Source: an uncultured Nocardioidaceae bacterium (lineage in GTDB: Bacteria; Actinomycetota; Actinomycetes; Propionibacteriales; Nocardioidaceae). Taken from it: a stretch of 51,517 nt of DNA. Below are positions 44,101 to 51,517 of the stretch, one piece after another; the first letter of the stretch is position 1; each line of letters begins with the position of its first letter. The position numbers were made by a program, and so were the translations under genes. Where the stretch lies: positions 1 through 51,517 of the forward strand of contig CADCUK010000018.1 of NCBI GenBank assembly GCA_902805865.1, written 5' to 3'. Below the pieces are notes generated by a model. The model saw only the letters and a list, made by a program, of their open reading frames with translations, was not told the DNA's origin and did no database searches.

Positions 44101-46944
44101 GTGACGCTTTGGGTGCTGATTGTCGGCCTCGTCATGACCGCGGTGGCGCTGGTGATCGTGGGACGGCGGGTGTCGTTCCTCTACCGCTTGATCTCGAACG
44201 GCCAGCCCGCACCGGACCGCATCGAGAACCTCCGTAACAACATCGGGCAGGGCATCAAGTCCCAGCTCGTGGAGGTGGTCGGGCAGAAGAAGCTCCTCAA
44301 GTGGAGCGTGCCCGGTGTGGCCCACGCGTTCGTCTTCTACGCGTTCATCATCCTCGCGACGGTCTACCTCGAGGCGTACGGCGCTCTGTTCGACCCGGAC
44401 TTCGCGATCCCGCTGATCGGTCGGTGGGCCGTGCTGGGCTTCGCCCAGGACCTGATCGCGGTGCTGGCGCTGCTCGGCATCATCACGTTCGCGCTCATCC
44501 GGCTCAAGAACTCCCCCAAGCGGCTCGGCCGCAAGTCGCGCTTCGAGGGGTCCCACCTCGGTGGCGCGTGGATGACATTGTTCATGATCTTCAACGTCAT
44601 CTGGACGTTGTTCCTCTTCCGCGGCGCCGCGTCGGCGACCGGTCACCTGCCCTACAAGAGCGGCGCCTTCGTCTCGATCGGCCTCGGCAAGCTGATGGAC
44701 GGTCTCGGCGAAGGGGCTCTCGAGCTGCTCGAGCACATCGGGCTGCTGCTGCACATCGGCGTGATGCTGGTGTTCGCGGTGCTCGTCGTGCACTCCAAGC
44801 ACCTGCACATCTTCGTGGCGCCGCTCAACGTGATGTTCGGCCGGAAGCCGGCCGCCCTCGGGTCGGTCAAGCCGCTCATGGTCGACGGGAAGCCGTTCGA
44901 CATGGAGATGGTCGAGGAGATGGACGAGGAGACGTCCATCGGCATCGGCAAGGTCGACGACTTCTCCTGGAAGGGGATGCTCGACTTCGCGACCTGCACC
45001 GAGTGCGGTCGCTGCCAGGACCAGTGCCCGGCGTGGAACACCGACAAGCCGTTGTCGCCGAAGATGCTCATTCTCAACCTCCGCGACCACGCCTTCGCCA
45101 AGGCGCCGTACATGCTCGCGTCCTCCGACGAGGAGCGCGAGAAGCTGCCGGCGTCGGTGCTCGCCGAGGCCGAGCGGCCCCTGGTAGGCGAGACCGAGGG
45201 GCTCGCGTGGCACCCCACCGGCGGCGCTGTCATCGACAACGACGTGCTGTGGTCGTGCGTGAGCTGCGGCGCCTGCGTCAACCAGTGCCCGGTGGACATC
45301 GAGCACGTCGACCACATCATGGACATGCGCCGCTACCAGGTGCTGATCGAGTCGAACTTCCCGGCTGAGCTCAACGGTCTCTTCAAGGGGCTGGAGAACA
45401 AGGGCAACCCGTGGAACATGAGCCAGAACGCCCGCATGGAGTGGGCGCAGGGGCTCGACTTCGAGGTCAAGGAGGTCGGCAAGGACGTCGAGTCGCTCGA
45501 CGAGGTCGACTGGCTGTTCTGGGTCGGCTGCGCCGGTGCCTACGAGGACCGCGCCAAGAAGACCACCCGCGCCGTCGCCGAGCTGCTCGACATGGCAGGC
45601 GTCTCCTTCGCGGTGCTCGGCAACGGCGAGACCTGCTCGGGTGACCCCGCCCGCCGGGCCGGCAACGAGTTCGTCTTCCAGCAGCTCGCGATGCAGAACG
45701 CGGAGACGCTCACCGAGACCAAGGCCAAGAAGGTCGTCTCGACGTGTGCGCACTGCTTCAACACGTTGAAGAACGAGTACTCCTCGTTCGGCGTCGAGCT
45801 CGAGGTCGTCCACCACACGCAGCTGCTGAACCGGTTGGTCCGCGAGGGCAAGCTGACCCCGATCCCGCAGAACGGCGGCCCGAAGCGGCCCGTCACCTAC
45901 CACGACCCCTGCTACATCGGCCGCCACAACAACGTCTACGAGCCGCCTCGCGAGCTCCTCGACGTCATCCCGGACACCGAGTTCCGCGAGATGGAGCGGC
46001 ACGGCGAGCGGTCCTTCTGCTGCGGCGCCGGCGGTGCCCGCATGTGGATGGAGGAGTCGATCGGCGAGCGCATCAACGTCAACCGGACGACCGAGGCCGT
46101 CGGCACCGGCGCGGACCAGATCGCGGTGGGCTGCCCGTTCTGCCGGGTCATGCTCTCCGACGGGCTCACCGCCCTGCAGGCGGACGGCAAGGCTCGCGAG
46201 GAGGTCGAGGTCCTCGACGTCGCGCAGATGCTGCTCGCCTCGGTCAAGCGCGGGCCGACACCGGACGCCGAGACCGGCGACGACGAGGCCGACGACTCGC
46301 AGTACGCCAGCACCGTGGCGCACGACGGCACCGTGGATCCCGAGGCGGCGCCGGCGGTGGCGGGCACCGCGCGCGCCGACAAGTCGCCGGACCGCGAGGC
46401 CGACAAGCCGCTGAACGAGCCCTCGTCGTGGGAGCCGGAGGCGGACAGCAAGGCTCCCCAGCACGTCGGGGACACCGAGCCCGGGCTGACCCCCGAGCAG
46501 TCGTCGCTGGGCAAGGAGCCCGGCGAAGGCGCGCCCTCCGGCGGACAACCCGTCCGTGACGGAATCAAGTTGTGGCAACGCGAGGAGGAAGAGTTGACCC
46601 CCGAAGCCAGGGAAGAACTGAAGGCCGAGCTCAAGGACGAGCTGCGGGCCGAGCTGTTGGCCGAGCTCCGCAACGGGTCCGGCGGCGCGTCCGCTTCTCC
46701 CGCGGCCGCGAGCGAGCCCGCACCCGCCGCCAAGTCCGAGCCGGCACCCGAGCCCGAGCCCGAGCCGGCCCCGAAGGTCGAGGCACAGCCGGAGGCGAAG
46801 TCCGAGCCGGTCGCAGAGCCCGAGCCGGCTCCCGAGCCCGAGCCGGAGGCGAAGTCCGAGCCCGCACCGGCGGCGGAGCCGGAGAAGAAGGACGAGGGCA
46901 AGGACGACGGCGACCCGCCGCCCATGCTCATCGGCTCGCTCTGA
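44101..46944 (+). CDS. etfD: Membrane Fe-S oxidoreductase for electron-transfer flavoprotein (EtfD type)
   Basis: This 947-residue protein resembles M. tuberculosis Rv0338c (EtfD), which takes electrons from EtfBA during beta-oxidation and passes them to the membrane quinone pool. About five membrane helices fill residues 1-250. Two 4Fe-4S motifs follow: CTECGRCQDQCPAW and CVSCGACVNQCPVD. Two CCG-type modules follow, with CSGDP...STCAHCFNTLKNEY and YHDPCYIGRHNN...FCCGAGGARMW...VGCPFC. The last ~240 residues are acidic and disordered, with a coiled EELKAELKDELRAELLAELR segment and Glu-Pro repeats. The GTG at 44101 is chosen; an ATG at 44086 is possible. A strong terminator follows. Confidence 0.9.
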   Translation: MTLWVLIVGLVMTAVALVIVGRRVSFLYRLISNGQPAPDRIENLRNNIGQGIKSQLVEVVGQKKLLKWSVPGVAHAFVFYAFIILATVYLEAYGALFDPDFAIPLIGRWAVLGFAQDLIAVLALLGIITFALIRLKNSPKRLGRKSRFEGSHLGGAWMTLFMIFNVIWTLFLFRGAASATGHLPYKSGAFVSIGLGKLMDGLGEGALELLEHIGLLLHIGVMLVFAVLVVHSKHLHIFVAPLNVMFGRKPAALGSVKPLMVDGKPFDMEMVEEMDEETSIGIGKVDDFSWKGMLDFATCTECGRCQDQCPAWNTDKPLSPKMLILNLRDHAFAKAPYMLASSDEEREKLPASVLAEAERPLVGETEGLAWHPTGGAVIDNDVLWSCVSCGACVNQCPVDIEHVDHIMDMRRYQVLIESNFPAELNGLFKGLENKGNPWNMSQNARMEWAQGLDFEVKEVGKDVESLDEVDWLFWVGCAGAYEDRAKKTTRAVAELLDMAGVSFAVLGNGETCSGDPARRAGNEFVFQQLAMQNAETLTETKAKKVVSTCAHCFNTLKNEYSSFGVELEVVHHTQLLNRLVREGKLTPIPQNGGPKRPVTYHDPCYIGRHNNVYEPPRELLDVIPDTEFREMERHGERSFCCGAGGARMWMEESIGERINVNRTTEAVGTGADQIAVGCPFCRVMLSDGLTALQADGKAREEVEVLDVAQMLLASVKRGPTPDAETGDDEADDSQYASTVAHDGTVDPEAAPAVAGTARADKSPDREADKPLNEPSSWEPEADSKAPQHVGDTEPGLTPEQSSLGKEPGEGAPSGGQPVRDGIKLWQREEEELTPEAREELKAELKDELRAELLAELRNGSGGASASPAAASEPAPAAKSEPAPEPEPEPAPKVEAQPEAKSEPVAEPEPAPEPEPEAKSEPAPAAEPEKKDEGKDDGDPPPMLIGSL
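46734..46895 (+). repeat. Glu-Pro-rich coding repeats in the etfD tail
   Basis: Imperfect DNA repeats encode AKSEPAPEPEPEPAPKVEA- and EAKSEPVAEPEPAPEPEPE-like units. The stretch GCCGGAGGCGAAGTCCGAGC occurs twice, 53 bp apart. Such tracts are prone to length change. Confidence 0.75.
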
Positions 46945-46958
46945 CCCAGCTTGCTCCT

Positions 46959-47007
46959 CGACGGGGTGCCCCGGACATCGTCCGGGGCGCCCCGTCGGCG
47001 TTTGGTT
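46959..47007 (+). terminator. Strong intrinsic terminator after etfD
   Basis: An 18-bp stem (46959-46976 with 46980-46997) has a single G-U wobble and a 3-nt loop. It starts CGACGGGG and ends CCCCGTCG, and GCGTTTGGTTT follows. It is the clearest rho-independent terminator in the window. The remaining ~160 bp to the next gene hold no element I recognise. Confidence 0.85.
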
Positions 47008-47168
47008 TGCCGCGACGGCACGCAGGGAACATCTCCGTCACACATTGGATGAACAGCGCGTCTCGGGACTCTTTCGCTCAGGCGGGATGACGTTCGGTCG
47101 ATCTCTCCGTCAGGGCGAATTCCGCCTCATCCGGAGGGAAGGCAGAAGTCAGGACCGAGGAGGGCACC

Positions 47169-47567
47169 ATGTGGCGTTCGGGTATCACGCGCCGGCGGAG
47201 CGACGCCGCGCTGCTCGAGATGATCGAGAACGCTGCGCGCTGGGGCAGCTTCGACTCACCGTGGCACTCCACACCTCAGGTCTGGCAGCACTTCCGGGAC
47301 GAGGGCGAGATCCTCTGCCAGCTGCAGCGGCAGTGGCGCACCGCTCTGGCTGGTGCCATCTACGTCGCGATCGAGGCCGGCGACGGCGACCTCCGCGCCG
47401 ACGTCACGCGTGCCTTCGAGAAGGTCCAGCGCAAGCACCACGGGCTGCGCAAGATCCTGGAGGCACACTCCGACCACCCCGCCATCGCCGCGTCCATGCG
47501 CAAGGAGCGGGCGTTGCTGTCGAGCTTCGTCGGGCTCAGCACGGGCGGTACGCCGCAAGCGGCCTGA
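47169..47567 (+). CDS. Hypothetical protein, 132 residues, helical
   Basis: Not recognised. The ATG is well supported by GAGGAGG 5 nt upstream. The protein starts with a basic MWRSGITRRRSDAALLEMIENAARWG stretch, then SFDSPWHSTPQVWQHFRDEGEILCQLQRQWRTALAGAIYVAIEAGDGDL. It ends with helices containing VTRAFEKVQRKHHGLRKILEAHSDHPAIAASMRKERALLSSF. Length and Trp/His content argue for a folded cytoplasmic protein. The frame is followed by a convergent unknown gene 21 bp away. No catalytic motif is seen. Confidence 0.65.
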   Translation: MWRSGITRRRSDAALLEMIENAARWGSFDSPWHSTPQVWQHFRDEGEILCQLQRQWRTALAGAIYVAIEAGDGDLRADVTRAFEKVQRKHHGLRKILEAHSDHPAIAASMRKERALLSSFVGLSTGGTPQAA

Positions 47568-47588
47568 CTCCTCGAGCCGAATGCGAGC

Positions 47589-48326
47589 TCAACCACCGGG
47601 CTCGATCAGCGGTCGAGTCCAGGCGGTGCCGCGGACAGGCGGGACCTTCTCCCGGATGGACCGCCACAGCTCGCCTTCATGGAACACCACGAAGACCTCG
47701 TCCGCCCGCCTCGGACCCAGCAGCTCTGCGACATACAGCTCCACATCCCCCCAGGCATGCTCACGGAGGACGACTTCCCACTGCGCGGCGCTGACCACGA
47801 TCGTCACCACCGGCCCGTCGGAGGTCTCGAACTCGATCCGGCCCGGGGCGACCTCCCTCGCCACACCCTCGGCGCTGAGCGCGGCCAGGAGCAGCCGCCA
47901 CTGCTCCTCACGGCTCGGCAGCACGGGCGTGCGGCGCTTTCTCCCTTGGTGGCGCTCGACATGGCTCCGCGCGGCCCTCTCGACCGCGCGGGCCACCGCC
48001 GGGGCGTACGCCGCGGGGTCCGCGTATCCGCTCAGCTGTCGCCACTCTGCCTCCACCGGGACGCCCACGGTGCCTCGGTGCGGAAGTCCCTGCAGCTGCG
48101 GTTCGGGAGGGACTGCCAGCCCGAACTCGATCTCCGCTTCGGGTCCATGGGGGCGGCCCACCAGCTTCAAGGACTCCACCCAGACGTCGCGACCGAAGCC
48201 GTCGTACCGGTCGATCCCATCGTCTGCCTGACCGTACGGGTCGTCGGGGTCGATCCCTGCGGGATGAGGGTTCGAGAGGATCTCGAACAGCCGCTGAACG
48301 TACGCCTCGTCATCCACGCCACCCAT
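47589..48326 (-). CDS. Hypothetical protein, 245 residues
   Basis: Not recognised. The ATG at 48326 gives MGGVDDEAYVQRLFEILSNPHP and is preferred over a longer frame whose upstream part overlaps the HNH gene out of phase. The sequence has an acidic N-terminus (GIDPDDPYGQADDGIDRYDGFGRDVWV), a central helical part (YAPAVARAVERAARSHVERHQGRKRRTPVLPSREEQWRLLLAALSAEG) and a C-terminal alpha/beta part (GPVVTIVVSAAQWEVVLREHAWGDVELYVAELLGP). It lies 44 bp downstream of the HNH gene on the same strand, so the two may be cotranscribed. Confidence 0.62.
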   Translation of the reverse strand: MGGVDDEAYVQRLFEILSNPHPAGIDPDDPYGQADDGIDRYDGFGRDVWVESLKLVGRPHGPEAEIEFGLAVPPEPQLQGLPHRGTVGVPVEAEWRQLSGYADPAAYAPAVARAVERAARSHVERHQGRKRRTPVLPSREEQWRLLLAALSAEGVAREVAPGRIEFETSDGPVVTIVVSAAQWEVVLREHAWGDVELYVAELLGPRRADEVFVVFHEGELWRSIREKVPPVRGTAWTRPLIEPGG

Positions 48327-48370
48327 GATCGCCGGTGCGCGGTGCCCGCGAGCACGCCGGAGGATCCGGG

Positions 48371-50005
48371 TCAGGCGGCCAGGTGTCGCACAAGGCTGTC
48401 GCGGAAGCGGCTCTCGAGCTTGCTCATGCCGGTCGCGGGAAGCCGCTCGGCCGCCTCGACGGCGGCGGGACGCTCTTGCCCGCGGTACCGCCCCAGAGGG
48501 CGGGTCCCGCGGTGATCGACCTGGAACCAGTGGCCGGTCGGAGTCCGCCACAGATAGGTGCCTCGCACAGGTTGGTGAACGGTGAACCCGCCGAAGGTCT
48601 TCGCCAGATGATGTCGCCGGCCGAGCGGGCCGAGGTTGGCCAGGTCGGTCTGGCCCGGTGGCCCTTCGGCCGCGGGATCGACGTAAGGGTCGTTGTGGTC
48701 GAGGTCGGCACCCCGAGTAGCGGTGGTGCCGTAGGGCCAGATCTCGAAGGGGGCGAGCAGATGGATCGCTTCGCGGTGGTGCAGCGGGATCTCGTATCCG
48801 TCGACGGGTTCCACGTCAGTGGGATCGATCACGGGCTTGACGGTGATCTGGTCGTTGGCCAACCACGCCCGGAGCTGGCTGATCCCGATGGGGCCGCCGG
48901 CGATCGGGTCCTCCACACGGACCACGCCCGTGCCCTCGAGTCCCTGAACTGCTTCGGCTGCGAGGTGGAGGTAGAGCACCGATCGGGGCCGGAGCCGGTC
49001 GAGTGCCTTGCTGCCGAGCTGCTTCAGAACCCTGCCGAGCTCGACAGCCAGCTCGGCCGGGGACAAGGCAGCGCGCTCTGCCCCGGCCGCTGGTTCGTCG
49101 TCGAACAGCGTCGGCTCGGCAGGCCCAGCGGGCCCAGCGGGCCCAGCGGGCTCGATGGCTGGCGTGGCTGCGGTCGTAGCGGTGTCTCCGGTGTCGCCGG
49201 TGTCTGCTCTGCTCGTGTCGTGCGCATTGGCGAGGAAGACGCAGGCAAGGGCGGGGTTGGCCAGCACCGCCAGTGCTTTGGCGCGGCGGGCGTCGGCGGG
49301 GTCCGCGTCCCCGTTGCGCGCCATGAGGTCGGCAAGGTGGGCGATCATCGCCTCCAGCCGGGCGATGTCCCCGGCGGCGCCGCGCGCGATCATTGTCCGA
49401 ACGCCGTAGGCGTTCGACCGCCGGCGGGTCGAGACGAAGTGCTTGGCCTCCTCGTCGCGGCGGCGCGCCTCGTGACCTGCAGGGTCGACGGCGATGACCT
49501 TGGCCTCCACGACTGCCAGGGCACGGCCCCAGGGCAGCCCGAGCAACGCTTCGATGACGAGCCCGTCGACCTGACGGGCCTGTTCGAAGCTCAGGGGACG
49601 GGTCGCTCTGGCGACCTGGCGTGCCTTCCACGCGTCCAGCCGTCCGGTCAAGACGGCGTCCCAGGTCTGCGGTAGCCGGTGCCGCAGCTCGAGCACGTCG
49701 CGGAGCAGGGCTTCCGCCGCATAGGTGGTGATCTGCAGCAGGCACGCGAGCTCGGCGACCGCGTAGGTCGAGACCACGGGTGTCCCCTCGGCACCGATCG
49801 GCACCCGGCAGCGACGGCGGGCCCGTTCACCGGCCGGCAACAACTCCAGCGCGGCCAGCTCGCGATCCGGATGGTGCAGGTCCGCCCACCGCGCGACCGT
49901 GGCGAGCTTTCGAGCGCCCGCTAAGCGCTCCTCGGCGATCGAGGCGGCGAGGGCATCGGCACAGGAAGGTGCATCCGGCACATCCACCTCGACCAACTCG
50001 AACAT
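48371..50005 (-). CDS. DUF222 / 13E12-type HNH endonuclease domain protein
   Basis: A 544-residue member of the actinobacterial 13E12 repeat family: a DUF222 helical region followed by an HNH nuclease fold. The DUF222 part includes ELACLLQITTYAAEALLRDVLELRHRLPQTWDAVLTGRLDAWKARQVARAT. A disordered linker contains TGDTGDTATTAATPAIEPAGPAGPAGPAEP. The nuclease region has ADLDHNDPY, NLGPLGRRHHLAKTFGG and TYLWRTPTGHWFQVDHRG, keeping the DH and HH residues. It lacks the zinc-knuckle Cys often seen before DLDH. The start at 50005 is set by a consensus promoter that makes it a leaderless message. The family is multi-copy in many actinobacteria; its role is unknown. Confidence 0.9.
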   Translation of the reverse strand: MFELVEVDVPDAPSCADALAASIAEERLAGARKLATVARWADLHHPDRELAALELLPAGERARRRCRVPIGAEGTPVVSTYAVAELACLLQITTYAAEALLRDVLELRHRLPQTWDAVLTGRLDAWKARQVARATRPLSFEQARQVDGLVIEALLGLPWGRALAVVEAKVIAVDPAGHEARRRDEEAKHFVSTRRRSNAYGVRTMIARGAAGDIARLEAMIAHLADLMARNGDADPADARRAKALAVLANPALACVFLANAHDTSRADTGDTGDTATTAATPAIEPAGPAGPAGPAEPTLFDDEPAAGAERAALSPAELAVELGRVLKQLGSKALDRLRPRSVLYLHLAAEAVQGLEGTGVVRVEDPIAGGPIGISQLRAWLANDQITVKPVIDPTDVEPVDGYEIPLHHREAIHLLAPFEIWPYGTTATRGADLDHNDPYVDPAAEGPPGQTDLANLGPLGRRHHLAKTFGGFTVHQPVRGTYLWRTPTGHWFQVDHRGTRPLGRYRGQERPAAVEAAERLPATGMSKLESRFRDSLVRHLAA

Positions 50006-50012
50006 GTATTCG

Positions 50013-50041
50013 ATTATAGACTCAATAGTCGGCTTAGGCAA
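50013..50041 (-). promoter_or_regulatory. Consensus leaderless promoter of the DUF222/HNH gene
   Basis: TTGCCT (50036-50041), a 17-nt spacer and TATAAT (50013-50018) on the minus strand, then 7 nt to the ATG. It is the best SigA-type promoter in the window. A GACT-CAAT-AGTC inverted repeat (50019-50030) sits in the spacer. Confidence 0.8.
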
Positions 50042-50115
50042 CGCTCTTTCCACAGTGGAGGAGAAGTCCGGTTGGTCCTAGGAGCAGGGTCCGGCAGCCG
50101 CTGCGGACGTCGAAC

Positions 50116-50169
50116 GACACCACTCAACGCCATGATGGTGTTGCAATGACGTCATGATGGTGTCATGCT
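50116..50169 (+). promoter_or_regulatory. Repeat-rich promoter/operator of the RHH-DUF4097 pair
   Basis: CATGATGGTGT occurs at 50131-50141 and 50153-50163, 22 bp (two helical turns) apart. GACACCA at 50116-50122 is the inverted complement of TGGTGTC at 50158-50164. ATGACGTCAT at 50146-50155 is a perfect 10-bp palindrome. A TTGCAA-17-CATGCT promoter candidate spans them, with its -10 ending 7 nt before the ATG at 50177. The layout suits autoregulation by the ribbon-helix-helix product. Confidence 0.5.
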
Positions 50170-50176
50170 GGTGCAC

Positions 50177-50716
50177 ATGGACATCACCCGCTTCGTCGAG
50201 GGGCTGCGCCGGGACCTCACGGGCGCCGCCGAGGCAGCCGGCCCCGAGGGCCGCGCCGCCGCTGAGCGCATCCTCCTGGCGCTCGAGCCGGCCGTCCGGC
50301 TGACCGTCATGGAGGTGCTGGCGCAGGCAGCGGCCGAGATCAGCGCGGACCTGCCCGCCGGGGTCGTCGAGGTGCGGCTGCGTGGCCGCGACCCCGAGCT
50401 CGTCGTCGACGTGCCTGCCAGCGCGCCGACGCCGCCCACGCCACCGATACCGCCGGCGCCCCCCTCCCCCGCTCCGGACGGCGACGCCGGGACCGAGCCC
50501 GGGGAGGACGAGGGCATCGCGCGCATCACGCTGCGGCTGCCGGAGTCGGTCAAGAACCGCGCCGAGGAGCTGGCCACCCACAGCGGCCACTCGCTCAACG
50601 CGTGGATCGTCAACGCCGTACGAGCCGCGACCAGCCAACGCTCCATCAATGTCGACATCGACCTGTCCAGCATCCCGTTCGGCGGCAAGCCCCGCCGGAT
50701 GAGCGGCTGGGTCTGA
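50177..50716 (+). CDS. Ribbon-helix-helix (HicB/Arc-like) protein
   Basis: A 179-residue protein starting MDITRFVEGLRRDLTGAAEAAG, an N-terminal helical domain that continues to EVLAQAAAEISADLPAGVVEVRLRGRDPELVVDV. A Pro-rich hinge (APTPPTPPIPPAPPSPAP) and acidic stretch follow. The C-terminal ribbon-helix-helix, ARITLRLPESVKNRAEELATHSGHSLNAWIVNAVRAAT, is like HicB antitoxins and Arc repressors. The ATG at 50177 is preferred to 50165 because homologues I recall begin at this point. No HicA-type toxin is adjacent. The partner is a DUF4097 protein 17 bp downstream. Confidence 0.82.
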   Translation: MDITRFVEGLRRDLTGAAEAAGPEGRAAAERILLALEPAVRLTVMEVLAQAAAEISADLPAGVVEVRLRGRDPELVVDVPASAPTPPTPPIPPAPPSPAPDGDAGTEPGEDEGIARITLRLPESVKNRAEELATHSGHSLNAWIVNAVRAATSQRSINVDIDLSSIPFGGKPRRMSGWV

Positions 50717-50733
50717 CAGGCGGAGAGGGACCC

Positions 50734-51517
50734 ATGAAGCACGAGATACCTGCCCCCGGACCGGTCGAGGCGTACGTCGAGCTGCGCTCGGGTGACCTCC
50801 GGGTGTCCGCGTCGCAGACCGACACCGTGACCATCGAGCTGACCGGCTCACGCGCCGACTCGGTCGTCGTCGAGGCGCACGGAGCCCACATCAGCATCGT
50901 CGAGCCCAACCGGAGCGGCTTCACCTCCGGTCGCGGGGACCTCACCGTCAGCCTGGTGATGCCCGAGCACAGCGCGCTCGTCTGCAAGCTCGGCTCCGCC
51001 GCGGTCCGGGCCACCGGCGAGCTGGGCGCCGTACGCATCGCCACCGGTGCCGGCGACGTCACCCTCGGCACGGTGACCGGCCCCGCCCTGGTGAAGACCG
51101 GCGCGGGCGACATCGGCGTGGAGGCCCTCGGGGCGGAGTCGGACATCAAGGCGGGGGCCGGAACCATCTCCATCGGTCGGGCGACCGCACCCGTGCAGCT
51201 GAAGACCGGCGCCGGGTCCATCGCCGTCGCCGACGCCGTCGCTCCCGTCACGCTCAAGAGCGGCTCGGGGAACCTGTCGGTGGGCTCCACCAACCAGGAC
51301 ACCACGTTGTCGACGGCCTCCGGCGACATCCGGGTGGCCCGGATGACCAGCGGACAGGCCAGCCTCAAGAACGTCACCGGCAACATCCGGCTCGGGATAC
51401 CCGACGGCACGCCCGTCTGGACCGACATCAGCACCAGCACCGGCCGCGTGCAGTCGACGCTGAGCCCGACCGGCGCCCCCGGCGAGGGGCAGGACCACGT
51501 GGAGGTCCGGGCCCGGT
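50734..51517 (+). CDS. DUF4097 beta-repeat protein, 3' end beyond window
   Basis: The visible 261 residues form a repetitive right-handed beta structure. Short units such as GAVRIATGAGDVTLGTVTG, ALVKTGAGDIGVEALG, DIKAGAGTISIGRATA and VQLKTGAGSIAVADA recur about every 20 residues. This is typical of DUF4097 ('toastrack'-like) proteins. There is no signal peptide; it starts MKHEIPAPGPVEAYVELRSGDLRV. GGAGAGGGA precedes the ATG. It follows the ribbon-helix-helix gene by 17 bp and is probably cotranscribed. Function is unknown; related families are linked to envelope stress or regulation of membrane-associated partners. Confidence 0.82.
   Translation, partial: MKHEIPAPGPVEAYVELRSGDLRVSASQTDTVTIELTGSRADSVVVEAHGAHISIVEPNRSGFTSGRGDLTVSLVMPEHSALVCKLGSAAVRATGELGAVRIATGAGDVTLGTVTGPALVKTGAGDIGVEALGAESDIKAGAGTISIGRATAPVQLKTGAGSIAVADAVAPVTLKSGSGNLSVGSTNQDTTLSTASGDIRVARMTSGQASLKNVTGNIRLGIPDGTPVWTDISTSTGRVQSTLSPTGAPGEGQDHVEVRAR

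Noticed and set aside
46734-46895. CRISPR-like or regulatory repeat array
   Set aside because: The repeats are in frame and encode Glu-Pro units at the end of etfD; spacing is irregular and there are no spacers.
48371-50005. HNH gene as a group II intron, homing endonuclease or restriction system
   Set aside because: It has the DUF222-HNH layout of the chromosomal 13E12 family, with no reverse transcriptase, intron ends or methyltransferase nearby.
50177-51517. Classical HicAB toxin-antitoxin pair
   Set aside because: No HicA-like small toxin is present; the neighbour is a long DUF4097 repeat protein.

Overview
The window is high-GC actinobacterial chromosome. Protein content, dense gene packing, leaderless start codons and a GGTGGTT...AACCACC hairpin repeat all suggest Nocardioides or a close relative (Nocardioidaceae). 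This is inferred from sequence character; no database was searched. I saw no tRNA, rRNA, CRISPR array, phage or transposase.

Region 1 (1-20.3 kb) is mostly conserved housekeeping: purD (partial), purA, a lipid/diacylglycerol kinase, DUF3151 with fbaA, an HDOD protein, a SpoU/TrmH RNA methyltransferase, DedA, pyrE, a PLP aminotransferase, a duplicated membrane protein, clpB, a MASE1-PAS histidine kinase facing a single-domain response regulator, and the operon dnaK-grpE-dnaJ-hspR. From memory, several of these genes sit near each other in Mycobacterium tuberculosis too. The HspR repressor gene and two matching HAIR operators (at clpB and dnaK) form a complete heat-shock circuit.

Region 2 (20.3-30.2 kb) is lipid/steroid-type metabolism. 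A divergent promoter carries a perfect match to the KstR motif TNNAACNNGTTNNA. To its left is a SnoaL-like protein. To its right is an F420-type LLM oxidoreductase interrupted by an in-frame TAG, then a coupled trio (hypothetical protein, SDR, sulfotransferase-fold protein) resembling M. tuberculosis Rv3531c-Rv3530c-Rv3529c. A cytochrome P450 and a giant ATPase-LuxR regulator follow on the other strand.

Region 3 (30.2-41.2 kb) is histidine utilisation: hutH-hutU with a divergent IclR regulator and a palindromic operator candidate, and a second operon of an M20 allantoate-amidohydrolase-like gene, hutF and hutI. Between them lie a nitroreductase and an ATPase-TPR-LuxR regulator. No classical hutG is present; the M20 enzyme is the obvious candidate for the last step.

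Region 4 (41.3-47 kb) holds a large secreted protein with M19 dipeptidase-like metal motifs, then etfD, the membrane Fe-S oxidoreductase for electron-transfer flavoprotein, with a long Glu-Pro repeat tail and a strong terminator. Region 5 (47-51.5 kb) is accessory: two unrecognised proteins, a DUF222/13E12 HNH protein with a textbook leaderless promoter, and a ribbon-helix-helix protein paired with a DUF4097 beta-repeat protein behind a repeat-rich operator. The window ends inside the DUF4097 gene.
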